A stretch of DNA of 36,655 bases from Elusimicrobia bacterium GWD2_63_28 (GTDB lineage: Bacteria > Elusimicrobiota > Elusimicrobia > Elusimicrobiales > UBA9959): NCBI GenBank assembly GCA_001799895.1, contig MGUI01000008.1:1-36655 (forward strand), in the 5' to 3' direction. A program made the position numbers and the translations under genes. The notes beneath the pieces were generated by a model. It searched no databases, was not told the DNA's origin, and saw nothing but the letters and a program-made list of their open reading frames with translations. Shown piece by piece: positions 24,701 to 33,006 of the stretch; the stretch's first letter is position 1; every line of letters starts with the position of its first letter.

Positions 24701-25150
24701 TCACTTCAGGCAGACCGGGTTGGCCCAGAGCGGCAGCTGCGTGGCCTTCTCCAGCTTGCGCACCTTGATGTCGCCCGTCAGCTCCTGTATGAAGACCTCG
24801 GCGCTGAAGACGCGGGTGCCCATCACGAGGTGGCCGCCGAAGGCCTTGCCCTCGGCGTCGGAGAACATCACGTGCGAGTGAACCATCGGCTTGTCGTCGA
24901 AGAGGCTGACATTGCCGGAGAGCGAGAGGATCTCGAGCTCTTTTTCCAGGTTGATCTTGTTGTACTTCTTAGCCTTCTGGTCGTAGACGCTGAAAGTGGC
25001 GCGCTCGACCGCGCCGATGGCGTTGATCAGGCCGCAGCGCACCTGGTGGTGGTGGCAAAAATATTGGATAGCCTGCAGCAGGTCCTCGCCCTTGTGTATG
25101 CTGAACAAAAAGGCCCTGCCAGTAAGATACGGTTTTTCCTGTTGCTGCAT
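24701..25150 (-). CDS. PPC (DUF296) domain protein
   Basis: The 149-residue protein is a bacterial PPC/DUF296 protein, a trimeric alpha/beta fold found alone in bacteria and fused to AT-hooks in plants. Visible motifs are FLFSIHKGEDLLQAI, INAIGAVERATFSVYD, the metal-site element MVHSHVMFSDAEGKAFGGHL (His residues at the usual places) and FIQELTGDIKVRKL. No AT-hook is present. GGAGGG precedes the ATG. It leads the minus-strand operon with era and the membrane protein. Function in bacteria is not settled; DNA binding is often stated by similarity only. Confidence 0.9.
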   Translation of the reverse strand: MQQQEKPYLTGRAFLFSIHKGEDLLQAIQYFCHHHQVRCGLINAIGAVERATFSVYDQKAKKYNKINLEKELEILSLSGNVSLFDDKPMVHSHVMFSDAEGKAFGGHLVMGTRVFSAEVFIQELTGDIKVRKLEKATQLPLWANPVCLK

Positions 25151-25245
25151 AGTCCCTCCGTTGTCCCCGTTTTATTCCCAGACCCGTGCCCCCCGCGCAG
25201 TTTTACCCCGTTGAGCAAGGCCGAATAATCTATTTTACCAAATTC

Positions 25246-25273
25246 CGGGGGGGGAAAGTAACTTTTGCCCCCG
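25246..25273. other. Imperfect hairpin in the PPC-fba divergent spacer
   Basis: A run of eight G followed by AAAG-TAA-CTTT, then TG and five C, can fold into a stem with a two-base bulge. It lies upstream of both divergent genes (PPC-domain gene and aldolase). It could be an operator or a remnant terminator. Nothing else beyond the aldolase -10 box is seen in the 173-base spacer. Confidence 0.3.
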
Positions 25274-25285
25274 CCTTTTAATTAA

Positions 25286-25291
25286 TATAAT
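25286..25291 (+). promoter_or_regulatory. -10 box for the aldolase gene
   Basis: A perfect TATAAT lies 32 bases before the fba ATG. The -35 position (TTTTGC at 17 bases) is weak. The leader contains CGGAGGAC as ribosome-binding site. Confidence 0.55.
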
Positions 25292-25323
25292 GAAAGTGCA
25301 GCGATTTCAGACCGGAGGACAAC

Positions 25324-26301
25324 ATGCCCGTATCATACAAAGAGCTCGGTTTCGTCAACACCCGCGAGATGTTCAAGAACGCCATGAAGGACGGCTACGC
25401 CGTGCCCGCCTACAATTTCAACAACATGGAGCAGCTCCAGGCCATCCTGACCGCCTGCTGCCGCTCCCGCTCGCCGGTGATCCTCCAGCTCTCCAAGGGC
25501 GCGCGCGATTACGCCAACGCCACGCTGCTGCGCTGGATGGGCCGCGGCGCGATGGAAATGATCAAGGAATTCAAGGAAGGCCCCGTGCCGGTGGCCCTGC
25601 ACCTCGACCACGGCGATACCGTCGAGCTATGCAAGAGCTGCATCGACAACGGTTTCTCCTCCGTCATGATAGACGCCTCCCACCACCCCTACGAGAAGAA
25701 CGTGGAGATCACCAAGGAAGTCGTGGAATACGCCCACAAGTACGACGTTACCGTCGAGGGCGAGCTGGGCGTGCTGGCCGGCATCGAGGACGAGGTCTCC
25801 CACGAACACTCCAACTATACCGACCCCGCGCAGGTCGAGGATTTCGTGAAGAAGACCGGCGTGGACTCGCTCGCGATCTCCATCGGCACCAGCCACGGCG
25901 CCTTCAAATTCAAGGTCAAGCCCGGCGAGAGCGCTCCGCCGCTGCGCTTCGACATCCTCGAGGAGTGCGAGAAGCGCATCCCCGGGTTCCCGATCGTGCT
26001 GCACGGCGCCTCCTCGGTGCTCAACGAATATATCGACATGATCAACAAGTACGGCGGCAAGATGGAGAACGCCGTGGGCGTGTCCGCCGAGCAGCTGCGC
26101 CGCGCGGCCAAGTCCGCCGTCTGCAAGATCAACATCGACTCCGACGGCCGCCTGGTGATGACCGCCGTGATCCGCAAGGTCTTCGCCGAGAAGCCCACCG
26201 AGTTCGACCCGCGCAAGTACCTGGGCCCGGCCCGCGAAGAGCTGATAAAGATGTACATGGACAAGAACGCCACCGTGCTCGGCTCCGCCGGCAGGGTCTA
26301 A
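25324..26301 (+). CDS. fba: Class II fructose-bisphosphate aldolase
   Basis: This 325-residue zinc enzyme cleaves or forms fructose 1,6-bisphosphate in glycolysis and gluconeogenesis. Family motifs are VPAYNFNNMEQLQAI, ALHLDHGD (Asp95 catalytic, His96 zinc ligand), MIDASHHPYEKN, the VEGELG glutamate, the second zinc His in IGTSHGAFKF, and the third in VLHGASSV. The C-terminal INIDSDGRLVMTAVI is also typical. GGAGG lies six bases before the ATG, and a strong terminator follows. It is transcribed alone. A related activity on tagatose-bisphosphate cannot be fully excluded. Confidence 0.94.
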   Translation: MPVSYKELGFVNTREMFKNAMKDGYAVPAYNFNNMEQLQAILTACCRSRSPVILQLSKGARDYANATLLRWMGRGAMEMIKEFKEGPVPVALHLDHGDTVELCKSCIDNGFSSVMIDASHHPYEKNVEITKEVVEYAHKYDVTVEGELGVLAGIEDEVSHEHSNYTDPAQVEDFVKKTGVDSLAISIGTSHGAFKFKVKPGESAPPLRFDILEECEKRIPGFPIVLHGASSVLNEYIDMINKYGGKMENAVGVSAEQLRRAAKSAVCKINIDSDGRLVMTAVIRKVFAEKPTEFDPRKYLGPAREELIKMYMDKNATVLGSAGRV

Positions 26302-26320
26302 CGCGCCTCTGAAGGGAACG

Positions 26321-26349
26321 GAACGCCCGGTACGCCGGGCGTTCTTTTT
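26321..26349 (+). terminator. Rho-independent terminator after fba
   Basis: A perfect 10-bp stem GAACGCCCGG/CCGGGCGTTC with loop TACG is followed by TTTTT. The next gene's ATG begins only three bases after the T tract. Confidence 0.9.
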
Positions 26350-26352
26350 AGC

Positions 26353-27621
26353 ATGGAAAATAAATTCGACGTAATCATCGTTGGCGGCGGGGCGTCCGGC
26401 CTGGCGGCCGCCGTGGAAGCCTCGCGGGCCGGCGCGTCGGTGCTCGTGCTTGAAAAGAACCATGTCCCAGGCCGCAAGATCCTGTCCACCGGCTCCGGCA
26501 AGTGCAATTTTTCCAACCTGCACATAACGGCCGCCTCTTATCACCCTTCAAACCCCGGCTTCCTTAAAAAAGTCTTCTCGGCCCTGCCTCCTCCCGAAGT
26601 GCTTTCTTTCTTCGACGGGCTCGGCCTGTTGCGCACGGAGGGGGAAAAGGGCCGTCTCTTCCCCAGGTCGTTTAAAGCGCAGGACGTGGTAAACGTGCTG
26701 CTGCACGAACTGGACCTGCGGGGCGTCCCGGTACGCACGCTCACCGAGGTAACGGCGGTGGCCGCGGCCGGCGGCGGTTTCTCGGCGGAGGCCGTGAAGG
26801 TGCGGCCCAAGTGGGACAAGACGGCGGCCGCGGGGGAAAAGACTGTCTTCCGCTGCGCCCGCCTTATCCTGGCGGCCGGCGGCGCCTGCTACCCGCAGAT
26901 AGGCGGCGGAACCGGCGGCTACGCCCTGCTCAGGTCTTTGGGCCACGCCGTGTCCCCGCTCTCGCCGGCCATCGTGCCGCTGAAGGCCGGCGGAGATCTT
27001 CCGAAAGACCTCGACGGAGTCAGGCTGGACGCCGCCCTGAAACTGCGCGCGGGGGGCAAGACCGTCAAGGAGACGGCGGGCGAGATTCTCTTTACTGCTT
27101 ACGGCGTATCCGGGCCGGCGGTGCTGGACCTGAGCCGCGCGGCCCTGGCCGCCCTCCAAAAGGGGGAGGTTGGCATCGAGGCTGACTTCATGCCTGACTA
27201 CACGCCGGCCGCTCTTGAAAAGTTCCTGCACGCCAGGGCGGCCGCGTTCGCCGACAGGGGCTTTGCCCATTTCGCCTGCGGCATCCTCAACGAGAAGGTT
27301 ATGCGGGCGGCCGCGGCCCGCGCCGGCATCGCCTGGAGCTCAGCGGTCCAGCCTGACTGCGCGCGAGAGCTGGCCAGGGCGCTCAAGTCGTTCCGGCTGG
27401 AGATAACGGGGGCGCTGGGCTTCGAGGACGCGATGGTGACGGCAGGGGGCTGCGCCCTGTCCGAGATAGAGCCCGTAAGCTTCGCCTCAAAGAAAGTCCC
27501 GGGGCTTTACGTGACCGGGGAACTGCTGGACCTCGACGGGGATTCCGGCGGCTATAACCTGCACCTGGCCTGGACCAGCGGCCTGCTGGCCGGCAGGGCC
27601 GCCGCGGCAAAACCGCGCTGA
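26353..27621 (+). CDS. NAD(P)/FAD-dependent oxidoreductase of the BaiN/HI0933 (YhiN) family
   Basis: The 422-residue flavoprotein starts with the FAD-binding VIIVGGGASGLAAAVEAS. It then has the family signature VPGRKILSTGSGKCNFSN, ILAAGGACYPQIGGGTGGYAL, ILFTAYGVSGPAVLDLSR and the C-terminal FAD contact LYVTGELLDLDGDSGGYNLHLAW. The length is normal. The physiological reaction of most family members is unknown, although BaiN acts on bile acids in gut bacteria. The ATG sits three bases after the fba terminator, and no ribosome-binding site precedes it. The glycine-rich motif begins at residue 10, so no later start is credible. Expression may depend on terminator read-through. Confidence 0.92.
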   Translation: MENKFDVIIVGGGASGLAAAVEASRAGASVLVLEKNHVPGRKILSTGSGKCNFSNLHITAASYHPSNPGFLKKVFSALPPPEVLSFFDGLGLLRTEGEKGRLFPRSFKAQDVVNVLLHELDLRGVPVRTLTEVTAVAAAGGGFSAEAVKVRPKWDKTAAAGEKTVFRCARLILAAGGACYPQIGGGTGGYALLRSLGHAVSPLSPAIVPLKAGGDLPKDLDGVRLDAALKLRAGGKTVKETAGEILFTAYGVSGPAVLDLSRAALAALQKGEVGIEADFMPDYTPAALEKFLHARAAAFADRGFAHFACGILNEKVMRAAAARAGIAWSSAVQPDCARELARALKSFRLEITGALGFEDAMVTAGGCALSEIEPVSFASKKVPGLYVTGELLDLDGDSGGYNLHLAWTSGLLAGRAAAAKPR

Positions 27622-27635
27622 GTCCTCCGGGTATG

Positions 27636-27672
27636 ACAGAAGAGCCGCGCAGGAGCGCGGCTCTTCTGTTTT
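27636..27672 (+). terminator. Rho-independent terminator between the flavoprotein and pit genes
   Basis: A perfect 15-bp stem ACAGAAGAGCCGCGC/GCGCGGCTCTTCTGT with loop AGGA continues into TTT. It faces the end of the minus-strand pit gene and may stop transcription from both sides. Confidence 0.85.
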
Positions 27673-27683
27673 ATGGCTGTCAG

Positions 27684-28703
27684 TTAATTAAACAGGCCGT
27701 TGGAGAGCAGGTAGACCACGGCGGAGATGAGGGCCGAGCCGGGGATGGTGAGGATCCAGGCCCAGATGATCTGCCCCGCCACCCCCCAGCGTACCGCGCT
27801 GAAGCGCTTCATAGTGCCGACGCCCATGATGGCGCCGGTAATGGTATGCGTGGTGCTGACCGGGATGCCCATGCCGCTGGCGAGGTAGAGGGTGGCGGCC
27901 GCGCCCGACTCGGCGCAGAAGCCGTCCACCGGCTTGAGCTTGGAGATCTTATGGCCCAGCGTTTTGACTATGCGCCAGCCGCCGAACATGGTGCCCAGGC
28001 CCATGGCGATGTAGCAGAGGGCGGCGACCCACTTGGGTATATCGAATTCCGTGCCGGAAGCGCCGCCGCTGAGGTAGCCGGCGCTGACCAGCAGGCCGGC
28101 GATGATGCCCATGGTCTTCTGCGCGTCGTTGCCGCCGTGCCCGAGGCTGTAAGCGGCGGCCGAGAGCAGCTGCCCCTTGCGGAAGAGGTGGTCCACCTTG
28201 CTGGGGATGGACCGGGCGAACAGGCGGTAGACGACTACCCCGAAAATAAGCCCGAGCAGCATGCCCAGCACGGGGGAGATGACAATGAAAGCGACGACCT
28301 TGTAGATGCCCGACATCACCAGGACGTCGGTCGACCCCGACTTCGCCACCGCGGCCCCGGCCAGGGCGCCTATCAGCGCGTGGGAGGAACTGGACGGCAG
28401 GCCGAAGTACCAGGTGAGGATATTCCAGGCGCAGGCGCCTATCAGCGTGCCGAAGATGACGTGGGTGTCGATCACGGCGATGTCCACTATGCCCGTGCCC
28501 ATGGTCTTGGCCACGGAGTGGTCGAAGATGAAAAAGGCCACCACGTTGAAGAAGGCGGCCCAGATGACGGCCTGCCGCGGGGTGAGCACGCGGGTAGAGA
28601 CTATGGTGGCTATGGAATTGGCGGCGTCGTGGAAACCGTTGAGGAAGTCGAAGACCAGGGCCAGGGCTATCAGCCCGATGACCGCGAGCAGGGCGCTATC
28701 CAT
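27684..28703 (-). CDS. pit: PiT-family inorganic phosphate transporter
   Basis: PiT permeases take up metal-phosphate by symport in the inner membrane. The 339 residues carry both internal-repeat signatures: FLNGFHDAANSIATIVSTRVL near the N-terminus (GFHDAAN shown as key core) and SLGHGGNDAQKTMGII in the second half. A further GIPVSTTHTITGAIMGVG element is present, as are about ten hydrophobic helices. It overlaps the DUF47 gene by eight bases. The pairing of a DUF47/PhoU-like protein with Pit is widespread and indicates a two-gene phosphate uptake operon. No Pho box is recognisable. Confidence 0.95.
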   Translation of the reverse strand: MDSALLAVIGLIALALVFDFLNGFHDAANSIATIVSTRVLTPRQAVIWAAFFNVVAFFIFDHSVAKTMGTGIVDIAVIDTHVIFGTLIGACAWNILTWYFGLPSSSSHALIGALAGAAVAKSGSTDVLVMSGIYKVVAFIVISPVLGMLLGLIFGVVVYRLFARSIPSKVDHLFRKGQLLSAAAYSLGHGGNDAQKTMGIIAGLLVSAGYLSGGASGTEFDIPKWVAALCYIAMGLGTMFGGWRIVKTLGHKISKLKPVDGFCAESGAAATLYLASGMGIPVSTTHTITGAIMGVGTMKRFSAVRWGVAGQIIWAWILTIPGSALISAVVYLLSNGLFN

Positions 28704-29322
28704 GTTTTACGAGTATGGCTTCTATCACTTTCGCCACGTGCTCGCAGGTGTCCAGGGTGGATTCCGCCACCTCGTAGATCTCTTTCCACTTGATCACCAT
28801 CATCGGGTCTTTTTCAATCTCGAAGAGGCGTCCGATGGCTTTTTCGCGGATCTGGTCGCCCATGTTCTCGAGGCGGTTCACCTCTATGCAGTAGTCCAGC
28901 ACGCGGCGGGCGCGCTTGGTGTCGTGCATGTGCTTGACGGCGTTGGCCAGGGCCTGGGTGGACTGGTCGATGGTGTCGGCGAACATGATCATGTGCTCGT
29001 CGTTGGTGTCGAGCTTGTAGAGCTTGATGCGGTTGGCCATAGAATTGATCATGTCGACGATGTCGTCGAGGGTGTTGGCCAGCGCGTAGATGTCCTCGCG
29101 GTCGATCGGGGTGATGAAGGTGCGGTTGAGCATGTCCACGATCTCGTGGGAGAGGGTGTCGCCCTCGTGTTCGAAATTCTTGATTTTCTTTACGGTCTCC
29201 TCGTCGAAAGAGCCTTTTTTTACGGAGTGCTTGAAGCAGTCGGCGGCCTTGACGATGTTCTCGGCCTGCAGGTTAAGATAGTCGAAGAATTTGACTTCTT
29301 TGGGCATGAAGCTGATGGACAT
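28696..29322 (-). CDS. DUF47-family PhoU-like accessory protein of the Pit transporter
   Basis: The 208-residue protein is all-helical with the DUF47 pattern. Key elements are PKEVKFFDYLNLQAENIV, IKNFEHEGDTLSHEIVDMLNRTFITPIDREDIYALANTLDDIVDMI (key parts EHEGD and TPIDREDI) and VNRLENMGDQI. These E/D-rich repeats are the PhoU-like metal clusters. AAGGAG lies seven bases before the ATG. As first gene of the pit operon it is thought to regulate Pit activity. Length and motifs are complete. Confidence 0.93.
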   Translation of the reverse strand: MSISFMPKEVKFFDYLNLQAENIVKAADCFKHSVKKGSFDEETVKKIKNFEHEGDTLSHEIVDMLNRTFITPIDREDIYALANTLDDIVDMINSMANRIKLYKLDTNDEHMIMFADTIDQSTQALANAVKHMHDTKRARRVLDYCIEVNRLENMGDQIREKAIGRLFEIEKDPMMVIKWKEIYEVAESTLDTCEHVAKVIEAILVKHG

Positions 29323-29353
29323 TGACAGGCTCCTTGAACAGGGGGATACTTTA

Positions 29354-29359
29354 ATTATA
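29354..29359 (-). promoter_or_regulatory. -10 box for the DUF47-pit operon
   Basis: The minus strand reads TATAAT 31 bases before the DUF47-gene ATG. The -35 region is weak; it contains a tandem GTTAGC repeat (plus strand GCTAAC twice, 29364-29375 region). The divergent peptidase T gene starts 40 bases away, so regulators could affect both. Confidence 0.5.
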
Positions 29360-29398
29360 TCCTTTTTCCGGAGCTAACGCTAACAGCACGGAGGCCGC

Positions 29399-30631
29399 AT
29401 GGACCTGAAGAACTCCATCTATAAACGCTTTGAGAAGTACGCGAAGATCGACACGCAGAGCGACGAAAAGTCCGAAACTTTCCCGTCTACAAAGAAGCAG
29501 CTGGCGCTGGCGAAACTGCTGGCGGGCGAGCTGCGCGCGATAGGCGCGAAGAAAGTCAGGCTGGACAAGTACGGCTATGTCACGGCCGAGATCCCCGCTA
29601 CCATAAAGGGGCGCGTGCCGGTCATCGGCCTGCTGGCCCACATGGACACCTCCCCGGCCGCCTCCGGCGCCGGCGTGAAACCGCAGGTGCACAAAGCCTG
29701 GAAGGGCGGCGACATCGTGATCAGCCGCAGGCACAAAGTGATACTGAACACGAAGAACTGCCCCGAGCTGGCGGCCTGCAGGGGGGAGGACATCGTCACG
29801 GCTTCCGGAGACACGCTGCTGGGCGCGGACAACAAGGCCGGCATAGCGATAATCATGGCGGCGGCGGAACACCTGCTGCGCCATAAGGAGATCCCGCACG
29901 GCGTTCTGAAGATAGGCTTCACCCCCGACGAGGAAGTGGGGCAGGGCGTTAAATATTTCGGCGTCAAAGCCTTCGGGGCCGATTACGCCTATACCTTCGA
30001 CGGCGCGATAGCCGGCGAGGTGGAGGACGAGACTTTCAACGCCGACGGCGTGACGATAAAGATCACCGGCAAGAGCGTGCACCCTGGCACGGCCAAGAAC
30101 GCCATGGCCAACGCCGCGCGCATCGCCGCCGATATCGTGGCGGCCTGGCCCGAGAACCTGCTGCCCGAGACCACCGAGAAGCGGGAAGGCTTTGTCATGT
30201 TCACCGACATAACCGCGGAAACGGAGAAGGCCGAGATCTCGGGCATCGCCCGCGAGCACGACCTGAAGAAGCTGAAGGCCCTGGAGCGTCAGCTGGAGGC
30301 TATCGTGGCCGCCGCGCGGCTGAAGTATCCCCTGGCCTCCATCGAACTCGCTTTCAGGGAGCAGTACCGCAACATGAAGGAAGTCATAGCGAAGCACCCG
30401 GCGGTGATGGACAAGCTGCTGGCCGCGGTGCGGCAGGCGGGCCTGCAGCCGCATGTGACGCCGGTGCGCGGCGGCACCGACGGGGCGAGGCTTTCCTTCA
30501 TGGGCCTGCCTACCCCCAACGTCTTTACCGGCGGCTACAATTACCACGGCCGCTACGAGTGGGTTTCGCTCGACGGCATGAACAAGTCCGCGGAGGTCCT
30601 CGTGAACCTCGTCCGCAAGTGGGCCGAATAA
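29399..30631 (+). CDS. pepT: Peptidase T (tripeptide aminopeptidase)
   Basis: PepT is a cytoplasmic two-zinc M20B aminopeptidase that removes the N-terminal residue of tripeptides. All metal and catalytic sites are visible: LLAHMDTS (His81, Asp83), GADNKAG, FTPDEEVGQG (Glu178 catalytic, Glu179 ligand), YAYTFDGA and the C-terminal NYHGRYEW His. The 410-residue length is standard. GGAGG lies four bases before the ATG. Nine bases after its stop, a second M20-family gene begins with its own AAGGAG. Confidence 0.95.
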   Translation: MDLKNSIYKRFEKYAKIDTQSDEKSETFPSTKKQLALAKLLAGELRAIGAKKVRLDKYGYVTAEIPATIKGRVPVIGLLAHMDTSPAASGAGVKPQVHKAWKGGDIVISRRHKVILNTKNCPELAACRGEDIVTASGDTLLGADNKAGIAIIMAAAEHLLRHKEIPHGVLKIGFTPDEEVGQGVKYFGVKAFGADYAYTFDGAIAGEVEDETFNADGVTIKITGKSVHPGTAKNAMANAARIAADIVAAWPENLLPETTEKREGFVMFTDITAETEKAEISGIAREHDLKKLKALERQLEAIVAAARLKYPLASIELAFREQYRNMKEVIAKHPAVMDKLLAAVRQAGLQPHVTPVRGGTDGARLSFMGLPTPNVFTGGYNYHGRYEWVSLDGMNKSAEVLVNLVRKWAE

Positions 30632-30640
30632 AGGAGCAAC

Positions 30641-31729
30641 ATGGCTAGCAGAAGGCTGACGGAGCTGTTCCTGGAGCTGGCGCGCATAGACGGGCTTCCC
30701 GGCAAGGAAGCGCCGGTGGCCAATTATGTCTCGTCCTTCCTGAAGAACCTCGGCCTCCCGGCCCAGATGGACGGCTCCGCCGCGGCCGCGCTGTCCAACA
30801 CCAGCAACGTGGTCTGCCAGGTGGGCGGCGGGGGGAACTTCGTGCTGCTGGCGCACATGGACACCATGCGCCACACTTCGGCTACGGAGCCTGCGGTGAC
30901 GGGCGACAGGATCTCTTCCGGCGGCGGGCCGCTGGGGGCCGACAGCCGGGCCGGCATGGCGGCCATCCTGTACGCGCTGGAGCGGGCGGTGCACACCTAC
31001 GCGCAGTTCAAGCCTTTTACCATTGCCTTCACCACCCGGGGCAAGACCAACATGGCGGGCGTGAAACACCTCTCCCTGCCGCCCGGCGTGCGCTGCGGCT
31101 TCGTCTTCGATTCCCCGCTGGATCCCGGCGCCTATACGGCGTCCTCCCCGGGCATAGCGGTTTTCTCGGCCGACGTCCTGGGCAAGGCCGCCGACGCGGC
31201 GACCGAGCCCGAGAATGGTATCTGCGCTATCAGCATTGCCGCCCGGGCCATAGCGGCCCTGAAGTTCGGCCGCCACGATGCCGAAACCACCTCCAACGTA
31301 GGCACCATAGCCGGCGGCGCCGGCACGGCCATAGTGCCGCCGGCGGCGCTGGTGCGCGGGCAGGTGCGCGCGGCCGAAGCGGCCAGCGCGCAGCCCATCC
31401 TGGACCGCATAAAGGCCGAATTCGAGACCGCCGCCGCCGCTGGCGGGGGCGCCTCCGCCTTCAAGTGGTCCTGGGACTACCAGCCCTACCGGCATCTCCC
31501 CGGCTCCGAAGTGCTCCGCCTCGCCGACGAGGCCCTGGCGGCCGCGGGGCTCCAGCCGGCCCCGGCGCAGGCCGCGGCGGCCAGCGAAGCCCACGCGCTT
31601 AACGCCAAGGGCATAGCCGCGGTCAGCTTCGGCGTGGGCGCCCGGGCCGCGCAGCATAACGAGGAATACATACTTCTCGACCACCTCTCCAAAACTTCGG
31701 AAATAGTTTCCAGCCTCATCAAAAGCTAG
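30641..31729 (+). CDS. M20-family peptidase T-like paralogue lacking the catalytic Glu-Glu pair
   Basis: The 362-residue protein has the M20 fold with VLLAHMDTM (His72, Asp74), GADSRAGMAAILYAL (Asp101), VFDSPLDPG (Asp157) and QHNEEYI (His339). In PepT-like peptidases a Glu-Glu pair (general base and metal ligand) stands in the FTxxEEVGxxG motif. Here the motif reads FTTRGKTNMAG, with Gly134-Lys135 in place of the pair. The rest of the sequence is not degraded and the gene has a good ribosome-binding site. It may be a pseudoenzyme, a one-metal variant or a binding protein. It is probably cotranscribed with pepT. Confidence 0.85.
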   Translation: MASRRLTELFLELARIDGLPGKEAPVANYVSSFLKNLGLPAQMDGSAAAALSNTSNVVCQVGGGGNFVLLAHMDTMRHTSATEPAVTGDRISSGGGPLGADSRAGMAAILYALERAVHTYAQFKPFTIAFTTRGKTNMAGVKHLSLPPGVRCGFVFDSPLDPGAYTASSPGIAVFSADVLGKAADAATEPENGICAISIAARAIAALKFGRHDAETTSNVGTIAGGAGTAIVPPAALVRGQVRAAEAASAQPILDRIKAEFETAAAAGGGASAFKWSWDYQPYRHLPGSEVLRLADEALAAAGLQPAPAQAAAASEAHALNAKGIAAVSFGVGARAAQHNEEYILLDHLSKTSEIVSSLIKS

Positions 31730-31755
31730 CCGCCGCCCGTTCCCCCGCTATTTAG

Positions 31756-31761
31756 TAAAAT
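31756..31761 (+). promoter_or_regulatory. Candidate -10 box six bases before the TolC-family ATG
   Basis: TAAAAT ends six bases before the ATG at 31768, the same geometry as at 11669. A short AGG two bases before the ATG is too close for a normal ribosome-binding site. No -35 is clear. Confidence 0.35.
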
Positions 31762-31767
31762 ATCAGG

Positions 31768-33006
31768 ATGAATTCCCTGCTTTTACTGTCATTCCTCACG
31801 CTCGCGCAGCCAGGGGGTGCGCAGGAACTGTCCACCGCCGCCATGCGGGCGGTTTCCATGCCGGAGGTCTACACCCTGGCGCTGGGCCGCAGCGAACAGC
31901 TGGCGGCCCAGGCCGAGGGCGTGGCACAGCTGGACGCCGCCGAGCGGCAGCTGGGCGCGGCTTTCCGACCCTCATTCGATTTCAACGCCTCGCTGTCGAA
32001 GCAGCAGAACGCCGACGCCGCCTCCCGGGGATATTTCTCCGGCAGCTACGGCCTTTTCTCCGGCATGCGCGACTATCTCGCGGCCAAGGCCGCCTCCTCA
32101 AGGACGGGCGCGGCGCGCCTGGACCTGGAGCGCGCGCGGCAGCAGCTGTATCTTTCCGCGGCCCAGGCCTACCTGAACCTGCTGGCCGCCCAGCGGGAGG
32201 TTTTTATCCGGGGAGGACAGCTGGAGGTGACCGGCAGGCGCATCGCCGAGCTGGAAACCCGGGCGGCCATCGGCCGCTCCCGCCGCGGCGAAGTGGTTTC
32301 GGCCCGCTCTCAGCTGGCGCAGGACAAGGCCAGCCGCCTGGCCGCGCTGTCCGACGAAAGGCTGGCGCAGCAGGCGCTTAAATTCATCACGGGCCTTTCC
32401 GCCGACCTCGCCCCGGCCGCCATAGAGCTGCACGCCAGGGCGGACCTGAAGCGCTACCTGGACCTGGCCCTCGCGCGCCCGGACATACAGGCCAGGCGCC
32501 TGGCGGTGCGGTCCGCCTCCTGGCAGGCGGAGATACAGGACCGGGGGCAATGGCCATCGGTCAGCCTGGCCGCCAACTATTACGTGCTCCGCAGCCCCAT
32601 GCCCGACCCGGTCAACCGCTGGGACGCCGGCGCTTTCCTTAATGTGCCTCTCTATACCGGGGGCCTGCTGCAGGGGAAAAAAGAAGCGGCCTACTCCGCG
32701 CGGCGCGGAGCCGAGATCGCCCTGGACCTGGCGCAGCGGCAGGCCCTGTCCGAAGTCAGCGCCGCGTTCGAAGAATACGATTACTCGCTGAAGCAGGCGG
32801 ACAGCCTGGCCGAGGCCCTGGCCCTGGCCGACGAGAACGCCCGCTACCAGCAGGAAGACTACAAGCTGGGACTGGTGACCAACCTCGACGTGCTGAACGC
32901 GCTGAACACGGCGCAGCAGACGCGCCTGGCCCTTTCCCAGGCGCAGGCGCGCACCAGCCTGGCGCTGATCAAGCTTGAAACCGCCGCGGGAGCCGAACTT
33001 AAATGA
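31768..33006 (+). CDS. TolC-family outer-membrane efflux protein
   Basis: The 412-residue protein has a signal peptide (MNSLLLLSFLTLAQPGGA) followed by the duplicated OEP helical pattern. Key parts are SMPEVYTLALGRSEQLAAQAEG, YLNLLAAQREVFIRGGQLEVTGRRIAEL shortened to the AQREV core, SLAANYYVLRSP, FLNVPLYTGGLLQG, and the C-terminal LGLVTNLDVLNALNTAQQTRL. These are typical of trimeric outer-membrane channel tunnels. The stop overlaps the RND gene start as ATGA, so the pump and channel are coupled. Its cargo is unknown. Confidence 0.92.
   Translation: MNSLLLLSFLTLAQPGGAQELSTAAMRAVSMPEVYTLALGRSEQLAAQAEGVAQLDAAERQLGAAFRPSFDFNASLSKQQNADAASRGYFSGSYGLFSGMRDYLAAKAASSRTGAARLDLERARQQLYLSAAQAYLNLLAAQREVFIRGGQLEVTGRRIAELETRAAIGRSRRGEVVSARSQLAQDKASRLAALSDERLAQQALKFITGLSADLAPAAIELHARADLKRYLDLALARPDIQARRLAVRSASWQAEIQDRGQWPSVSLAANYYVLRSPMPDPVNRWDAGAFLNVPLYTGGLLQGKKEAAYSARRGAEIALDLAQRQALSEVSAAFEEYDYSLKQADSLAEALALADENARYQQEDYKLGLVTNLDVLNALNTAQQTRLALSQAQARTSLALIKLETAAGAELK

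Noticed and set aside
29351..31684. A 777-codon minus-strand open frame across both peptidase genes
   Set aside because: It spans two clear M20 genes and the gap between them and has antisense composition with no domains.
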